DNA of 64,000 nucleotides, from the NCBI RefSeq assembly GCF_028737195.1, contig NZ_JAQZAJ010000003.1, positions 62,001 through 126,000 of the forward strand, read 5' to 3'. Source of the stretch: Pseudovibrio exalbescens (lineage in GTDB: Bacteria > Pseudomonadota > Alphaproteobacteria > Rhizobiales > Stappiaceae). The translations under genes and the position numbers were made by a program. Within the stretch, counting starts at the first letter, position 1. Every line of letters begins with the position of its first letter. Under the pieces are notes generated by a model. It saw only the letters and a program-made list of their open reading frames with translations. It did not search any database and was not told the DNA's origin. Positions 17,404 through 25,948 of this stretch are shown here, piece by piece.

Positions 17404-18462
17404 GTGGCCCTTGCTGTTGGCGCAATGGGACTGGAAGCGGTGTTCGGTAGCAATCTTCATGAAGCGGCAGTCAGGGAAGTCTGGATTCCAGCTGTGGCAG
17501 CTTCCGGTGACTTTCCGGAAAAGCACCGCAGGTTGGTGCAGTTTGCCCTGTTGGCGGCCAACGGACACAATACGCAGCCTTGGTTCTTTGAGGTCTCACA
17601 GAACACTATTTTCATTCGACCTGACCTTTCACGGCGGACCCCCGTGGTGGATCCGGATGATCACCATCTCTACGCAAGCCTTGGATGTGCGACGGAAAAC
17701 CTGAGGCTAGCCGCCGAAAGCTCTGGCTTTGCGGTGGAGATCAAGCCCCATGAGACCGGGGTTCTGGTTCATCTTGAGCCCGCAACAGCGCGGCTATCCC
17801 CGCTGTTTCAAGCGATATCCCACCGACAATGCGTTCGTGCCGACTATGATGGCACGCAGGCCTCCAACGAGGTGCTTGAGGCCCTGCAACAAGCAGGGCA
17901 GTCTGATGGAGTGCAGATGCGCCTCTTCACCGACAAGCGTGAACTGAACGCCTTGAAGGAGCTCGTGATCGCTGGCAACTCAGCACAGATGGGCGACCCT
18001 GCCTTTGTGAAAGAGCTAAAACACTGGATCCGTTTCAATGGCGCCCAAGCAGACAGATCGCGGGATGGACTTTACGCCGGTTCAACTGGCAATCCCAGCG
18101 TGCCGACGTGGATTGGGAGTCGACTGTTCGATTTTGCCTTCAGGAAGGCCAGTGAGAATACCAAGTATGTGGGACATGTAGACAGCAGCGCGGGGATGGC
18201 CGTCATCATTGCGGAACGGGATGACCCGATCGGTTGGATTGAAGCGGGCCGGGCTTGTCAGCGGTTTGGCCTTGAAGCAACCCTACAGGGGTTGAAGTAT
18301 GCGTTCCTGAACCAGCCAATTGAGGTCCTCTCGGTCAGGCAAGAGTTTCAGAAGTTTCTCGGGTCCGACAAGCGACCGAACCTGTTGATGCGCTTTGGCA
18401 ACGGGCCAAGCGTGCCGCGATCACTTCGGCGCAGGCTGGATGATGTGATGCGCGTGGTGTGA
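17404..18462 (+). CDS. Acg-family FMN-binding nitroreductase-like protein, 5' end uncertain
   Basis: A 352-residue protein like the Acg group of FMN-binding nitroreductase-fold proteins. The core has RRLVQFALLAANGHNTQPWFF, DHHLYASLGCATENLRLA and MGDPAFVKELKHWIRFN. Homologues carry a Tat signal before the first domain. Here no ATG is found in this frame after the stop at 17320-17322. GTG at 17404 is the only usual start codon and would begin inside the hydrophobic signal stretch. The in-frame codons just upstream (FCFFGREDAFAAGYV) look like the missing signal region. So the 5' end may be mutated. Length is otherwise normal. Confidence 0.75.
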   Translation: MALAVGAMGLEAVFGSNLHEAAVREVWIPAVAASGDFPEKHRRLVQFALLAANGHNTQPWFFEVSQNTIFIRPDLSRRTPVVDPDDHHLYASLGCATENLRLAAESSGFAVEIKPHETGVLVHLEPATARLSPLFQAISHRQCVRADYDGTQASNEVLEALQQAGQSDGVQMRLFTDKRELNALKELVIAGNSAQMGDPAFVKELKHWIRFNGAQADRSRDGLYAGSTGNPSVPTWIGSRLFDFAFRKASENTKYVGHVDSSAGMAVIIAERDDPIGWIEAGRACQRFGLEATLQGLKYAFLNQPIEVLSVRQEFQKFLGSDKRPNLLMRFGNGPSVPRSLRRRLDDVMRVV

Positions 18463-18472
18463 GTTTTTTGTT

Positions 18473-19018
18473 TCAGGCGCTGATTGATGCTTGAGATTGT
18501 GCCAGATCGGCCGCGAACTTTTTTACCTCGGTCCAGTCTGTATACTCGATTGAGGCATGTCGATCTGTAGGTCCGCCGGTCAGGTGCATGATGAGCTGTA
18601 TCATGACGCGATCGAACCAGCTGTATTCCGGATAGCGCAGAGCGCCAGCAAATACAGCGCAGTTGCGAGGCTTCAGACCACTTCTGGCGACAAACTTCTT
18701 GAAGTAGTGATTGGTTTCCGGAGTGGCTTTTTCCGGTTTGCGCGCTGTCAGGCACACGGTGAAGGCGGCGATGCCGCTTGCATTGAGTTGTGTCAGGTGT
18801 TCCGAAATCCACCTGCGCGCAGTCGGGACAATGTTGCCATAGCGGATGGCGGCACCAAGCACCAGCTTTTGATCCTGCTTCAAGTCCAGCGGCTCCCGGC
18901 CGGAAATGAGTTCCCGCAGGTCGCAATCATGCCCTGCCGCACGCAGTTCACAAGCGATCTTCGTCATGATCTTTCGGGTATGGCCGTCATGGGTTGCGTA
19001 GACCAAGAGAAACGACAT
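18473..19018 (-). CDS. hemG: Menaquinone-type protoporphyrinogen IX dehydrogenase (HemG flavodoxin family)
   Basis: A 181-residue flavodoxin-like protein, the same length as E. coli HemG. The FMN phosphate loop is in YATHDGHTRKI near 7-17. Later blocks GAAIRYGNIVPTARRWI, FTVCLTARKPEKATPETN and ALRYPEYSWFDRVMIQLIM are the HemG signature; the last region is the long insert that anchors to the membrane. The enzyme oxidises protoporphyrinogen IX to protoporphyrin in heme synthesis, using the quinone pool. Related flavodoxins are possible. It is convergent with the acg-like gene, ten bases apart. Confidence 0.88.
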   Translation of the reverse strand: MSFLLVYATHDGHTRKIMTKIACELRAAGHDCDLRELISGREPLDLKQDQKLVLGAAIRYGNIVPTARRWISEHLTQLNASGIAAFTVCLTARKPEKATPETNHYFKKFVARSGLKPRNCAVFAGALRYPEYSWFDRVMIQLIMHLTGGPTDRHASIEYTDWTEVKKFAADLAQSQASISA

Positions 19019-19179
19019 TGTGCGCTCGTAAACCTGCTGCTGTGCTCTGCACGGAAATGGGAGTTGTGCTGCAGAGCATAACAGCTTTACGGGTGCGCAC
19101 TATTGGGGTTATCCCGTTCTGATGGTGCGGTCTTGTTGGACTACCCATTGAAAGGCAGCGGCAATTAGGCGCGGTGCTT

Positions 19180-19662
19180 TTAGTATTGCGGCCGAACCCG
19201 TCGGCAATTGCCATCATAAACACGCCACCGATCAAGCCCCAGAAGGCAGGCGTTAACATTCCAGCTGATGCCAAGAAAGCCTGCATGCTCCGTTACTTGG
19301 TAGTACAGGCGCTGATGGCTGCCATCTGTCAGAACGGCTTCGGCATTGCAGTAACGCCGGGCGAGGGGGCTGGGATTGGCGAGCCAATAACCACTTTGGT
19401 GAATGTGGCGGATCTCATCAATACGGCGATCATTGTAGTACAGTGGGATCGCCGCTGCGATCTGCTTTTTGATGGCCTTTTGAACTGATGACGCATCACA
19501 CCGAGGAATGCGCGGATCGCCGTTCAGCGAAAGATAAACACGCTGGTCTGAGGTTGGGTCTTGTTGGGTGCGCGCGCCCGAATAATCCGCAGCTTGCCCA
19601 GAAGCGGTTGCCGCCAGCAAAAGGGGCAGAGCGAAAAGGGCGACAACGATTTTCTTGACCAT
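19180..19662 (-). CDS. Small secreted protein, unknown function
   Basis: A 160-residue protein with a clear signal peptide: MVKKIVVALFALPLLLAATASGQA, with cleavage expected near SGQA-AD. The mature part has four cysteines (RCDAS, RYCNAE, NACLLG, GNCRRV) that could form two disulfides, and an aromatic-rich middle (RLYYQVTEHAGF). I do not recognise a named domain. The frame is open to 19695, but the ATG at 19662 has AGGAC upstream and gives the signal peptide at once. It stands alone between hemG and rlmJ. A periplasmic role is the only thing the sequence supports. Confidence 0.7.
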   Translation of the reverse strand: MVKKIVVALFALPLLLAATASGQAADYSGARTQQDPTSDQRVYLSLNGDPRIPRCDASSVQKAIKKQIAAAIPLYYNDRRIDEIRHIHQSGYWLANPSPLARRYCNAEAVLTDGSHQRLYYQVTEHAGFLGISWNVNACLLGLDRWRVYDGNCRRVRPQY

Positions 19663-19746
19663 GTGTCCTGTCCGAATAGCAATTGCAAGAACCACCTTAC
19701 GATGCGTTATTCGCGGACGAGGGGCAACTCTTCCTTCTGGGGGAGT

Positions 19747-20598
19747 CTATTCGTCAATGACCTGCTGGACAGACCAAGCCGCCCCGGGGCCTCGCTTGAG
19801 CTTGTCGCAGAGCCATGGCAGCGCAGTCTCCATTTTCTGCTTTAGCGTCCAAGGTGGATTCACCACCAGCATGCCACTGGAAACCATTGGCTTTTCCGGA
19901 CCGATCCGGCCTGAACCCAACTCGAGGCCCAAGACATTCCGGATTCCGTAGGCCTCCATGTTCGCAATAAGGCGGTTCACTGTCTTCCGCTCTTTGATGG
20001 GATACCAGAGAGCGAAGGTACCGGTTTGCCACCGCTTCCAGCCACGCTGAACGCCTTCCAGCAAACGCTCGAACTCGTCCTCCACTTCGTAGGCCGGATC
20101 GATGAGGACCAGCCCGCGACGTTCTTTTGGGGGCAGGAAGCTGCCCAGAGCCAACCAAGCGTCCAACTCGATGAGTTTTACATGCTTGTCGCCGCCAAAG
20201 TTGTCGGTGAGGGTACGGAAGTCGTCCGGGTGCAGTTCGGTCAGGGTCAAACGGTCCTGATTACGCATGAGATCGCGCGCGATGATTGGGGAGCCCGGAT
20301 ACATGTCAATGCCAGTGCCTTGCGGGTTCATGGCGCGCACAACACCAAGCCATGGGTCCAGCACCTCTGCTACATCTGATGGGATGTCTTCATCAATGAT
20401 GCGGCCGATACCGTTTTGCCATTCTCCGGTGCGCTGGGCCTCATCTGACGTCAGATCGTAGATGCCAATGCCTGCATGGGTGTCCAGAATGCGGAAAGCT
20501 GCATCTTTCTTCTTCATGTAGGTGATGATTGCAGCCAAAACGGTATGTTTCAGAACATCGCCTAGGTTACCGGCGTGGTAGATATGGCGATAGTTCAT
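19747..20598 (-). CDS. rlmJ: 23S rRNA (adenine(2030)-N6)-methyltransferase RlmJ
   Basis: A 283-residue SAM-dependent methyltransferase. The start MNYRHIYHAGNLGDVLKHTVLAAII is the RlmJ signature. DTHAGIGIYDL provides the SAM-binding loop, and LVLIDPAYEVEDEF corresponds to the catalytic N6-adenine (D/N)PPY motif, here DPAY. RlmJ modifies A2030 in domain V of 23S rRNA. The ATG at 20598 begins the conserved start. No operon partner is evident: about 150 bases separate it from the cold-shock gene on the same strand. Confidence 0.95.
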   Translation of the reverse strand: MNYRHIYHAGNLGDVLKHTVLAAIITYMKKKDAAFRILDTHAGIGIYDLTSDEAQRTGEWQNGIGRIIDEDIPSDVAEVLDPWLGVVRAMNPQGTGIDMYPGSPIIARDLMRNQDRLTLTELHPDDFRTLTDNFGGDKHVKLIELDAWLALGSFLPPKERRGLVLIDPAYEVEDEFERLLEGVQRGWKRWQTGTFALWYPIKERKTVNRLIANMEAYGIRNVLGLELGSGRIGPEKPMVSSGMLVVNPPWTLKQKMETALPWLCDKLKRGPGAAWSVQQVIDE

Positions 20599-20691
20599 GG
20601 ACGTCCCTCCGGGGGCTAGGTTGGCATTGGGGTGATGCTCCTACCATAGTTTAAGCGGGATGCAAGAGGGGAACTGCTGCGAGGGCTGGCA

Positions 20692-20723
20692 GCGAAAAGG
20701 AAAAGGCGACCCGAAGGCCGCCT
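20692..20723 (-). terminator. Intrinsic terminator after the cold-shock gene (UUCG loop)
   Basis: On the minus strand AGGCGGCC (20716-20723) pairs with GGTCGCCT (20704-20711) around TTCG, a very stable tetraloop, followed by TTTTCCTTTTC. The single G-T pair does not break the stem. Confidence 0.92.
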
Positions 20724-20751
20724 CTTGAATGCTTTGTTTCGCTCGACCGTA

Positions 20752-21390
20752 TCAGTCGCGTGCGAAATCGTCTTCCGGGGCTGCCATTTCATAGCTGTCT
20801 TCTGTTGCTGGGGCATCGCCCTTCAGAAGTTTCAGCTCAACAGCCTTCGGTCCTTTTCCGCGGCGGTCTGGCTCTGTTTCAAACGAAATCCGCATACCGC
20901 TGTCCAAGCTCTGCAAGCCTGAGCGCTCGACAGCAGAAATGTGAACGAAGACATCACTCTCAGCTGAATCAGGTGTGATGAAGCCAAAGCCCTTGTCTTG
21001 TTTGAAGAATTTGACCGTTCCGGATTGGCGCGGGCCGCGCTCTACAGGGGCATGTTCACGCCGTGGTCCGCGGTTGCCACCGCCACCAAAGGGTGGACGG
21101 CCCTGACCGTCTCCGTCATTGTTGCCACGGTAGCCGCCACGGTCTCCTCCGCGGTCGGGGCCGCGATCTCGAGAGCCATAGCTGCCTCTGTCTCTAGCTC
21201 CATAACCGCCACGAGAATCGTTGCGATCATTGTTGTGGTCGTCTCTAGGTGCCTGATAAGGGCTATATCCGGGCTCGCTTCCAAGAAAATCAGGAGCTCC
21301 GAATTCCGGGCCGAAACTATGCGCACCGCCAAACTCACGCTTGCCACCACGCTTGTTCCGTGGGCGGCGGCCCGAATTCCCGTCATGCAT
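20752..21390 (-). CDS. Cold-shock domain protein with an RG-rich disordered N-terminus
   Basis: A 212-residue protein. Residues about 1-120 are rich in Arg, Gly, Asp and Asn (runs such as RGSYGSRDRGPDRGGDRGGY) and are likely disordered. Residues about 122-190 form a cold-shock domain with RNP1 KGFGFITP and RNP2 DVFVHISA, which bind single-stranded RNA or DNA. An acidic tail follows. The start ATG at 21390 is chosen because upstream codons in the frame look non-coding. Such CSD proteins usually act as RNA chaperones; the long RG-type extension is not in the short Csp paralogues. It ends in a strong terminator. Confidence 0.92.
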   Translation of the reverse strand: MHDGNSGRRPRNKRGGKREFGGAHSFGPEFGAPDFLGSEPGYSPYQAPRDDHNNDRNDSRGGYGARDRGSYGSRDRGPDRGGDRGGYRGNNDGDGQGRPPFGGGGNRGPRREHAPVERGPRQSGTVKFFKQDKGFGFITPDSAESDVFVHISAVERSGLQSLDSGMRISFETEPDRRGKGPKAVELKLLKGDAPATEDSYEMAAPEDDFARD

Positions 21391-21910
21391 TACTATATCG
21401 CCTTTCCTGCCAGCATTACGCCAGTACATGCCAGCACTTCCAATTCACCACCAAAGGTGGCCGGGTCGTCTACCGGTATTGACCAACTTGCGTTGTACGA
21501 AGCTGAAACCATCTGCACCAGAAGGTATAGCAAGAGTTTCTGACACAAATATATGCTCGGCTACGTGGCAACATACCGCTTACGGTATGGGAAGCATCAT
21601 AGGGTTCAGTTGGGTAAGAGGGCAAGACATTCGTGAGACTAATATAGTCAAACCCCTAGATTGTGCGGGGATGCTACTCCCTTGATTATCGATATTGAGC
21701 GAAAAAGTCAGAACTCCAAGAAATTGTGTAAGTATTGTGACGTTTTGAGGTGTGCGTTGTGCTGTAAACTGTTTAGGCGGCTTGTTCCCAAAGCCTCGCT
21801 CCCCCTGTTGGTTGAAGATGGGAAAATGTTGAGCGTCACAGGAGGCAGGCGAAATTTCGCCAATATCCTGATAGGGTGCGCGAAAGAGTCAAAAAGGGGT
21901 TTGAGAATAC
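21391..21910. other. 520-bp divergent intergenic region with a CATACCG dyad
   Basis: It lies between the cold-shock gene (minus) and the metallo-hydrolase gene (plus) and must hold both promoters. At 21572-21589 is a perfect inverted repeat, CATACCG-CTTA-CGGTATG, the clearest candidate operator. I see no other gene-like reading frame with a ribosome binding site. Confidence 0.5.
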
Positions 21911-22576
21911 ATGAGCGATCAACACACTCAGGATCCAACGCCGGAGCTTCAAGTCACAGTTGTGCCGGTGACTGCCTTTCAGCAGAACTGCAGCATTCTT
22001 TGGAACACCCGCACCAAGAAGGCGACCGTGATTGATCCGGGTGGGGATGTAGACCAGATTCTTTCTGCAGTTGAGCAGCTTGGTGCAGCCATTGACCGGA
22101 TCGTGCTGACCCACGGCCATCTGGATCACATTGGCGGGGCTGCAGAGCTTGCGAAGAAGTCAGGGGTGCAGGTGGAAGGGCCGCACCTGGATGACAAATC
22201 GCTGATTGACGGTGTCGCAGATCAGGCGCGTCAGTTCGGCCTGCCTGATGTGGCCCCTGTTACGCCGGACCGTTGGCTGACTGAAGGGGATACCGTGGAG
22301 CTTGGCGGTGTCACCTTTGATGTGTTGCATTGCCCGGGTCATTCACCGGGACATGTGGTCTTTGTCAACAAGGAGCTGCGTTTCGCGATTTCAGGAGACG
22401 TGTTGTTCGCGGGCTCCATTGGCAGGACCGATCTGCCAGGCGGAGATCATGCGACACTGATCAAGTCCATCAAGGAAAAGCTGTTGCCGCTCGGGGATGA
22501 TATCACCTTCTTGCCCGGACACGGCGGTGCATCGACATTCGGTAATGAGCGTCAATCAAATCCGTTTCTCGCCTGA
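21911..22576 (+). CDS. Metallo-beta-lactamase-fold hydrolase (glyoxalase II-like)
   Basis: A 221-residue cytosolic protein with the zinc-binding HGHLDH motif (LTHGHLDHIGG near 60-70), GHSPGHVVFV, SGDVLFAGSIGRTDLPGG and LPGHGG, the metal ligands of the MBL fold in the right order. It is most like the YcbL/GloB group, which hydrolyses S-lactoylglutathione-type thioesters or unknown small substrates. The ATG at 21911 fits MSDQHTQDPTPELQVTVV, although no strong ribosome binding site is visible. The gene is divergent from the cold-shock gene and convergent with the next one, so it probably has its own promoter. Confidence 0.92.
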   Translation: MSDQHTQDPTPELQVTVVPVTAFQQNCSILWNTRTKKATVIDPGGDVDQILSAVEQLGAAIDRIVLTHGHLDHIGGAAELAKKSGVQVEGPHLDDKSLIDGVADQARQFGLPDVAPVTPDRWLTEGDTVELGGVTFDVLHCPGHSPGHVVFVNKELRFAISGDVLFAGSIGRTDLPGGDHATLIKSIKEKLLPLGDDITFLPGHGGASTFGNERQSNPFLA

Positions 22577-22643
22577 GTGCAGTCCATCTCCATCTGGGCT
22601 ACAAAGTGAGACAGAGTGCTGCTGACCTTGTCGGCGGCACTCT

Positions 22644-23669
22644 TTACAACAGGTTTTGCAGTTGATCGATGCGGGCGTTGATGAGCCACCCGTAGTAATT
22701 TTCCTGTGGCCATGCTGACGGGTCTTCTTCGCGACGCGCTGCGTATGCTGCGGCCCTCTCCCATGGGTTGCCGAGGTTATAAAGCGTGGCTGTGATCCCC
22801 GGATTGGTCGAGATATCAATACCGGCGACCTGCTTGTAGGCCTCAATGGCATCTTTCAGCACCGCTGCAGTGTAGTGCAGGGACATTTCCGGGTTCATGA
22901 CCGTTGTGTACACGTCCATGGCCTTGTCCGGGTCCAAAGCCGGGAAGCCGCTGACTTCCTGAACCTTGTCGTTCATTTTCAAAGCAGTCAGTGGTGTCAG
23001 CTGGCCGATGCCAAAACTCTGTCCGGCAAACATTGGCCGAAAGAACACCTGATGGAAAAGCTTGCGCGGATAGGGGTGGTTGTCGACCACCTTGCCCAGA
23101 AAACTTTCGTTCCAGACCTTTTCATAGCAACGCCATTTCGCGCTGCTGTCATCGAAGTTATTGCAGGTGCTGAACTGAGGGCGCTGGACAAACTCACTTA
23201 CGGGCTCATCGTTGAACTCGAACTCGATGCGCAGACCAGCGTACTGAAGCGCTTTCAGGTAGTATCCCTGAGCGCTGTCGAGACTGTCATAGTTGTATGT
23301 GTGCTCACCCACGATAGCGCCTACAATATGGATCGGGTCGATCTCATAAAGTTCCGCAGCCCTGTTGATCTGACGCATGAGCTTTTTATCGCTCTCAAGC
23401 AAGTTGAGAACGCGATCAAACTTTGAATCGTAGGTCCGGTCGTAGGCTCGTGTTCGCGTGGTGGAGGCCGCTGGTACCGGCGGTTGTTCCATGTTCATGT
23501 TGCCAATCGGCATTGGGATCACGGGTGATGGCAGCGAGCCTGTCGTGATTTCTTCGTTCAGGTCCGGCATATGCACGGCCGAGATCTGCTCGGCGTGGCC
23601 GCTCAAAGCGGTGCCAGCAATAAACGCCAGCGCAAGAAGGGATGATGCGAACGCTTTGCACGAATGCAC
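22644..23669 (-). CDS. DUF1402-family secreted protein
   Basis: A 341-residue protein with a signal peptide (cleavage likely near SGHA-EQ) and the DUF1402 domain. The domain begins after about residue 85 with IDPIHIVGAIVGEHTYNY and runs through FGIGQLTPLTALKMND to TATLYNLGNPWERA. The pattern AIVGEH/FGIGQL/YNLG recalls lysozyme-like transglycosylase folds, so a peptidoglycan-related activity is a fair inference but not shown. The start is GTG at 23669. It is convergent with the metallo-hydrolase gene and is followed on the left by none of its own strand. Confidence 0.85.
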   Translation of the reverse strand: MHSCKAFASSLLALAFIAGTALSGHAEQISAVHMPDLNEEITTGSLPSPVIPMPIGNMNMEQPPVPAASTTRTRAYDRTYDSKFDRVLNLLESDKKLMRQINRAAELYEIDPIHIVGAIVGEHTYNYDSLDSAQGYYLKALQYAGLRIEFEFNDEPVSEFVQRPQFSTCNNFDDSSAKWRCYEKVWNESFLGKVVDNHPYPRKLFHQVFFRPMFAGQSFGIGQLTPLTALKMNDKVQEVSGFPALDPDKAMDVYTTVMNPEMSLHYTAAVLKDAIEAYKQVAGIDISTNPGITATLYNLGNPWERAAAYAARREEDPSAWPQENYYGWLINARIDQLQNLL

Positions 23670-23845
23670 GATGATGACCTTTGTAAAATGCCCGCAGGAT
23701 TGTCCGAGGGGTGCCCGTTAACGATTCAGTCTTGGCTGTCTTAATAGCCAACCACCGCAGTGTCGTAAAACCGTGTAACCTAGGTGGCACTTATTTTACG
23801 TGAGTTGCTGACAGAACTTTTTGTGAGTTTTGCGCGCACCGCAAG

Positions 23846-24310
23846 CTAGCTGCAGCCGTGGCCCTTGAGCTTATGACCGCCTTCACCGATCACTTCAACC
23901 TTTACACTGGTAATCCCCGCATTCACAAACCCGATTTTGTCAGCAGCTGCTTTGGTTACATCAATCACGCGTCCTTTTACAAAAGGGCCGCGGTCGTTGA
24001 TGCGCACATTGACGGCCTTGCCGTTTCTCAAGTTTGTCACCTTTACAATCGTGCCGAATGGCAGAGTGCGGTGTGCCGCGCTAAGCTTGCTTGGGTCTGC
24101 CATTTCACCACTTGCCGTGCGGGAGGTGAGCGCATACCAGGAAGCCTTGCCACACTGGCTGCCGGTCACTGTCTTCGCTGACGCCGTACCGGCCTCAAAT
24201 GTTGCAAGGGTAGGTTGGAGCAGCACAGCCGCTGCGATAATCAGTGAGTACTTGCACGCGTTCGCCATGCCACGGTGCGCAGAGCGCACAAGCGCTGTGA
24301 TATTCGACAT
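23846..24310 (-). CDS. Septal ring lytic transglycosylase RlpA family protein
   Basis: A 154-residue secreted protein. A signal-type hydrophobic segment (residues about 18-36) is followed by a single double-psi beta-barrel domain: KASWYALTSRTASGEMADPS, AHRTLPFGTIVKVTN and INDRGPFVKGRVIDVT. The conserved Asp in INDRGPF and the His in AAHRTL are the RlpA catalytic-type residues. The C-terminal SPOR domain of E. coli RlpA is absent, as in many rhizobial copies. The start at 24310 (MSNIT) has a GAGGAC about six bases upstream; the earlier ATG at 24322 is weaker. It should act on denuded glycan strands in the periplasm. Confidence 0.9.
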   Translation of the reverse strand: MSNITALVRSAHRGMANACKYSLIIAAAVLLQPTLATFEAGTASAKTVTGSQCGKASWYALTSRTASGEMADPSKLSAAHRTLPFGTIVKVTNLRNGKAVNVRINDRGPFVKGRVIDVTKAAADKIGFVNAGITSVKVEVIGEGGHKLKGHGCS

Positions 24311-24468
24311 GTTCGTCCTCATCTTTCGGAGATGAGAGCTATCTGCTGTTTAAAGGCGGCAGAAAAAAGACAGTTAATGGAAAAGTTGATTTTGTTTTCC
24401 TATTAAACAGAGTGAAGAACTTCTTTGGATTTTAACCTAAGTGCTTGCCGCCGAACGGAAACACCTTG

Positions 24469-25434
24469 ATGAACAGACCTAAAGCAGCCGAAATGGGACA
24501 GACTACTCGACTTCCGTGGCTTGACATCGCGCGTGGTGCTGCTCTGTGGGCCATGGTCCTCTACCACTTCAGCTGGGATTTGCTGTGGTTTGGGCTCGTG
24601 GACTGGCCGGTGGCAACGGGCATGGGATGGCGCTCTTTCGCCATTGGCATCGCGGCAAGCTTCCTGTTTCTGGTGGGGTTCAGTGCCAACCTGGCGCATG
24701 GCAAGGGCATTCGCTGGAAGGGGTTTTGGAAGCGCGAGGCAAAGATCGTTGCCGCTGCGGTGCTCGTTTCTGCCGGGACGTACTTTGCTCTTGGAAGTCA
24801 GATGATACGCTTCGGGATCCTGCACAACATTGCACTGAGCAGCCTGCTGGTGCTGCTGTTCCTGCGGTTGCCCTTTTTGCTTAACACTCTGATTGGGCTG
24901 GCCGTTATTGCGCTCGGAAACGCGGTATCCCCTTTGGCTCCTGATCCGTTGTTGTTCTGGATTGGGCTGCATCCGTCTCCGTTTGTGTCTGTTGACTTTG
25001 TTCCAGTGTTTCCATGGTTCGGAGTTGTGTTGCTTGGCTTGGCGGCATCACAATACTACACGGCTATGAAGCTACGGCGGAGGGCGCAAGAACTCCCCGA
25101 GCCCCCGCCGAGGCGTTTGCTCCCTCGCGCGATGGGATGGTCTGGAAGGAACTCCCTGTTTTTCTATCTGGCACACCAGCCAATTTTATTTGGGAGTCTG
25201 TGGCTGTTGGTGGCGCTGGGTGGCTTGCCGGATCGGGATGAGATGGCGTTCCAAAGCAACTGCGTTGCGGCATGTGTCTCCTCACATGAGGCAAGTCAAT
25301 GTGAGACGGCGTGTGCTTGCACCCTCGAACGTCTTCAGCAGGGGGATGAGTGGGAAAGGCTCTTGAATGAGCCGCTGAATGCGACGCTCCGTCCTGTAAT
25401 CCAACAGCATTTCCAGATTTGTCTTGCTCAATGA
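24469..25434 (+). CDS. DUF1624 acyltransferase-like membrane protein with a Cys-rich tail
   Basis: A 321-residue membrane protein of the DUF1624 / heparan-alpha-glucosaminide N-acetyltransferase-type family. About eight helices carry the conserved WLDIARGAALWAMVLYHFSWD near the start, where the His is the putative catalytic residue, and a C-terminal GRNSLFFYLAHQPILFG. After the last helix there is a 65-residue tail with six cysteines (SNCVAAC, QCETACAC, QICLAQ). This looks like a separate metal- or disulfide-binding module. Acyl donor and acceptor are unknown. A TTG start at 24445 in frame is possible but the ATG at 24469 is preferred. Confidence 0.85.
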   Translation: MNRPKAAEMGQTTRLPWLDIARGAALWAMVLYHFSWDLLWFGLVDWPVATGMGWRSFAIGIAASFLFLVGFSANLAHGKGIRWKGFWKREAKIVAAAVLVSAGTYFALGSQMIRFGILHNIALSSLLVLLFLRLPFLLNTLIGLAVIALGNAVSPLAPDPLLFWIGLHPSPFVSVDFVPVFPWFGVVLLGLAASQYYTAMKLRRRAQELPEPPPRRLLPRAMGWSGRNSLFFYLAHQPILFGSLWLLVALGGLPDRDEMAFQSNCVAACVSSHEASQCETACACTLERLQQGDEWERLLNEPLNATLRPVIQQHFQICLAQ

Positions 25435-25948
25435 GAGGCCGTGGTTGGGGCGAGAATCAATATGCGCGGCCCTCAGGGTGTGAACTGTTGTATTTTTGCA
25501 ATTCAGAGCAAGAAACACAGGATTTGCCCCGTTTTTTTATCAATAGGTATTTCGGCGTGTTTGAGCGTTCACGCGCAACAACTGGAATCAAACAGGGCGA
25601 TTTTGGGTCCAAAATGGGGTGTTTTGTTACTGTCATAAACACCCAGAGCCATTTCAGCTATAAAAATGGACAAGCTGGGCGATCCTTAGGGAAGTACTAG
25701 GTCGTTGGGGGGAGTTGACCCCTGCTGTTCTATTGTAAATATTTCCCCGTATAAATACACAACCAACCGTATTCTTACCGTGTCTGTAACAAACCTGCTC
25801 ACAGGGAGATGGCGGGTGAAGTTCGGGCGGTGCTTTGTTTTAAACGGCATTGGCCCTTTGGAATGACGCGAGCTTAGGTGCGCACCTTTGTTGGGGGTGG
25901 TGGGCCGCGGTTCTAGGGGAAGAAATGACTCTTTATTGGAGGGGGAAT
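25435..25948. other. 514-bp region before the FadL-like gene
   Basis: No credible gene is seen. The AT-rich segment 25725-25770 is a likely promoter area. A perfect 12-bp palindrome, AGGTGCGCACCT (25876-25887), lies about 60 bases before the start. GGAGGGGG at 25938-25945 is the likely ribosome binding site of the next gene. Confidence 0.5.
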
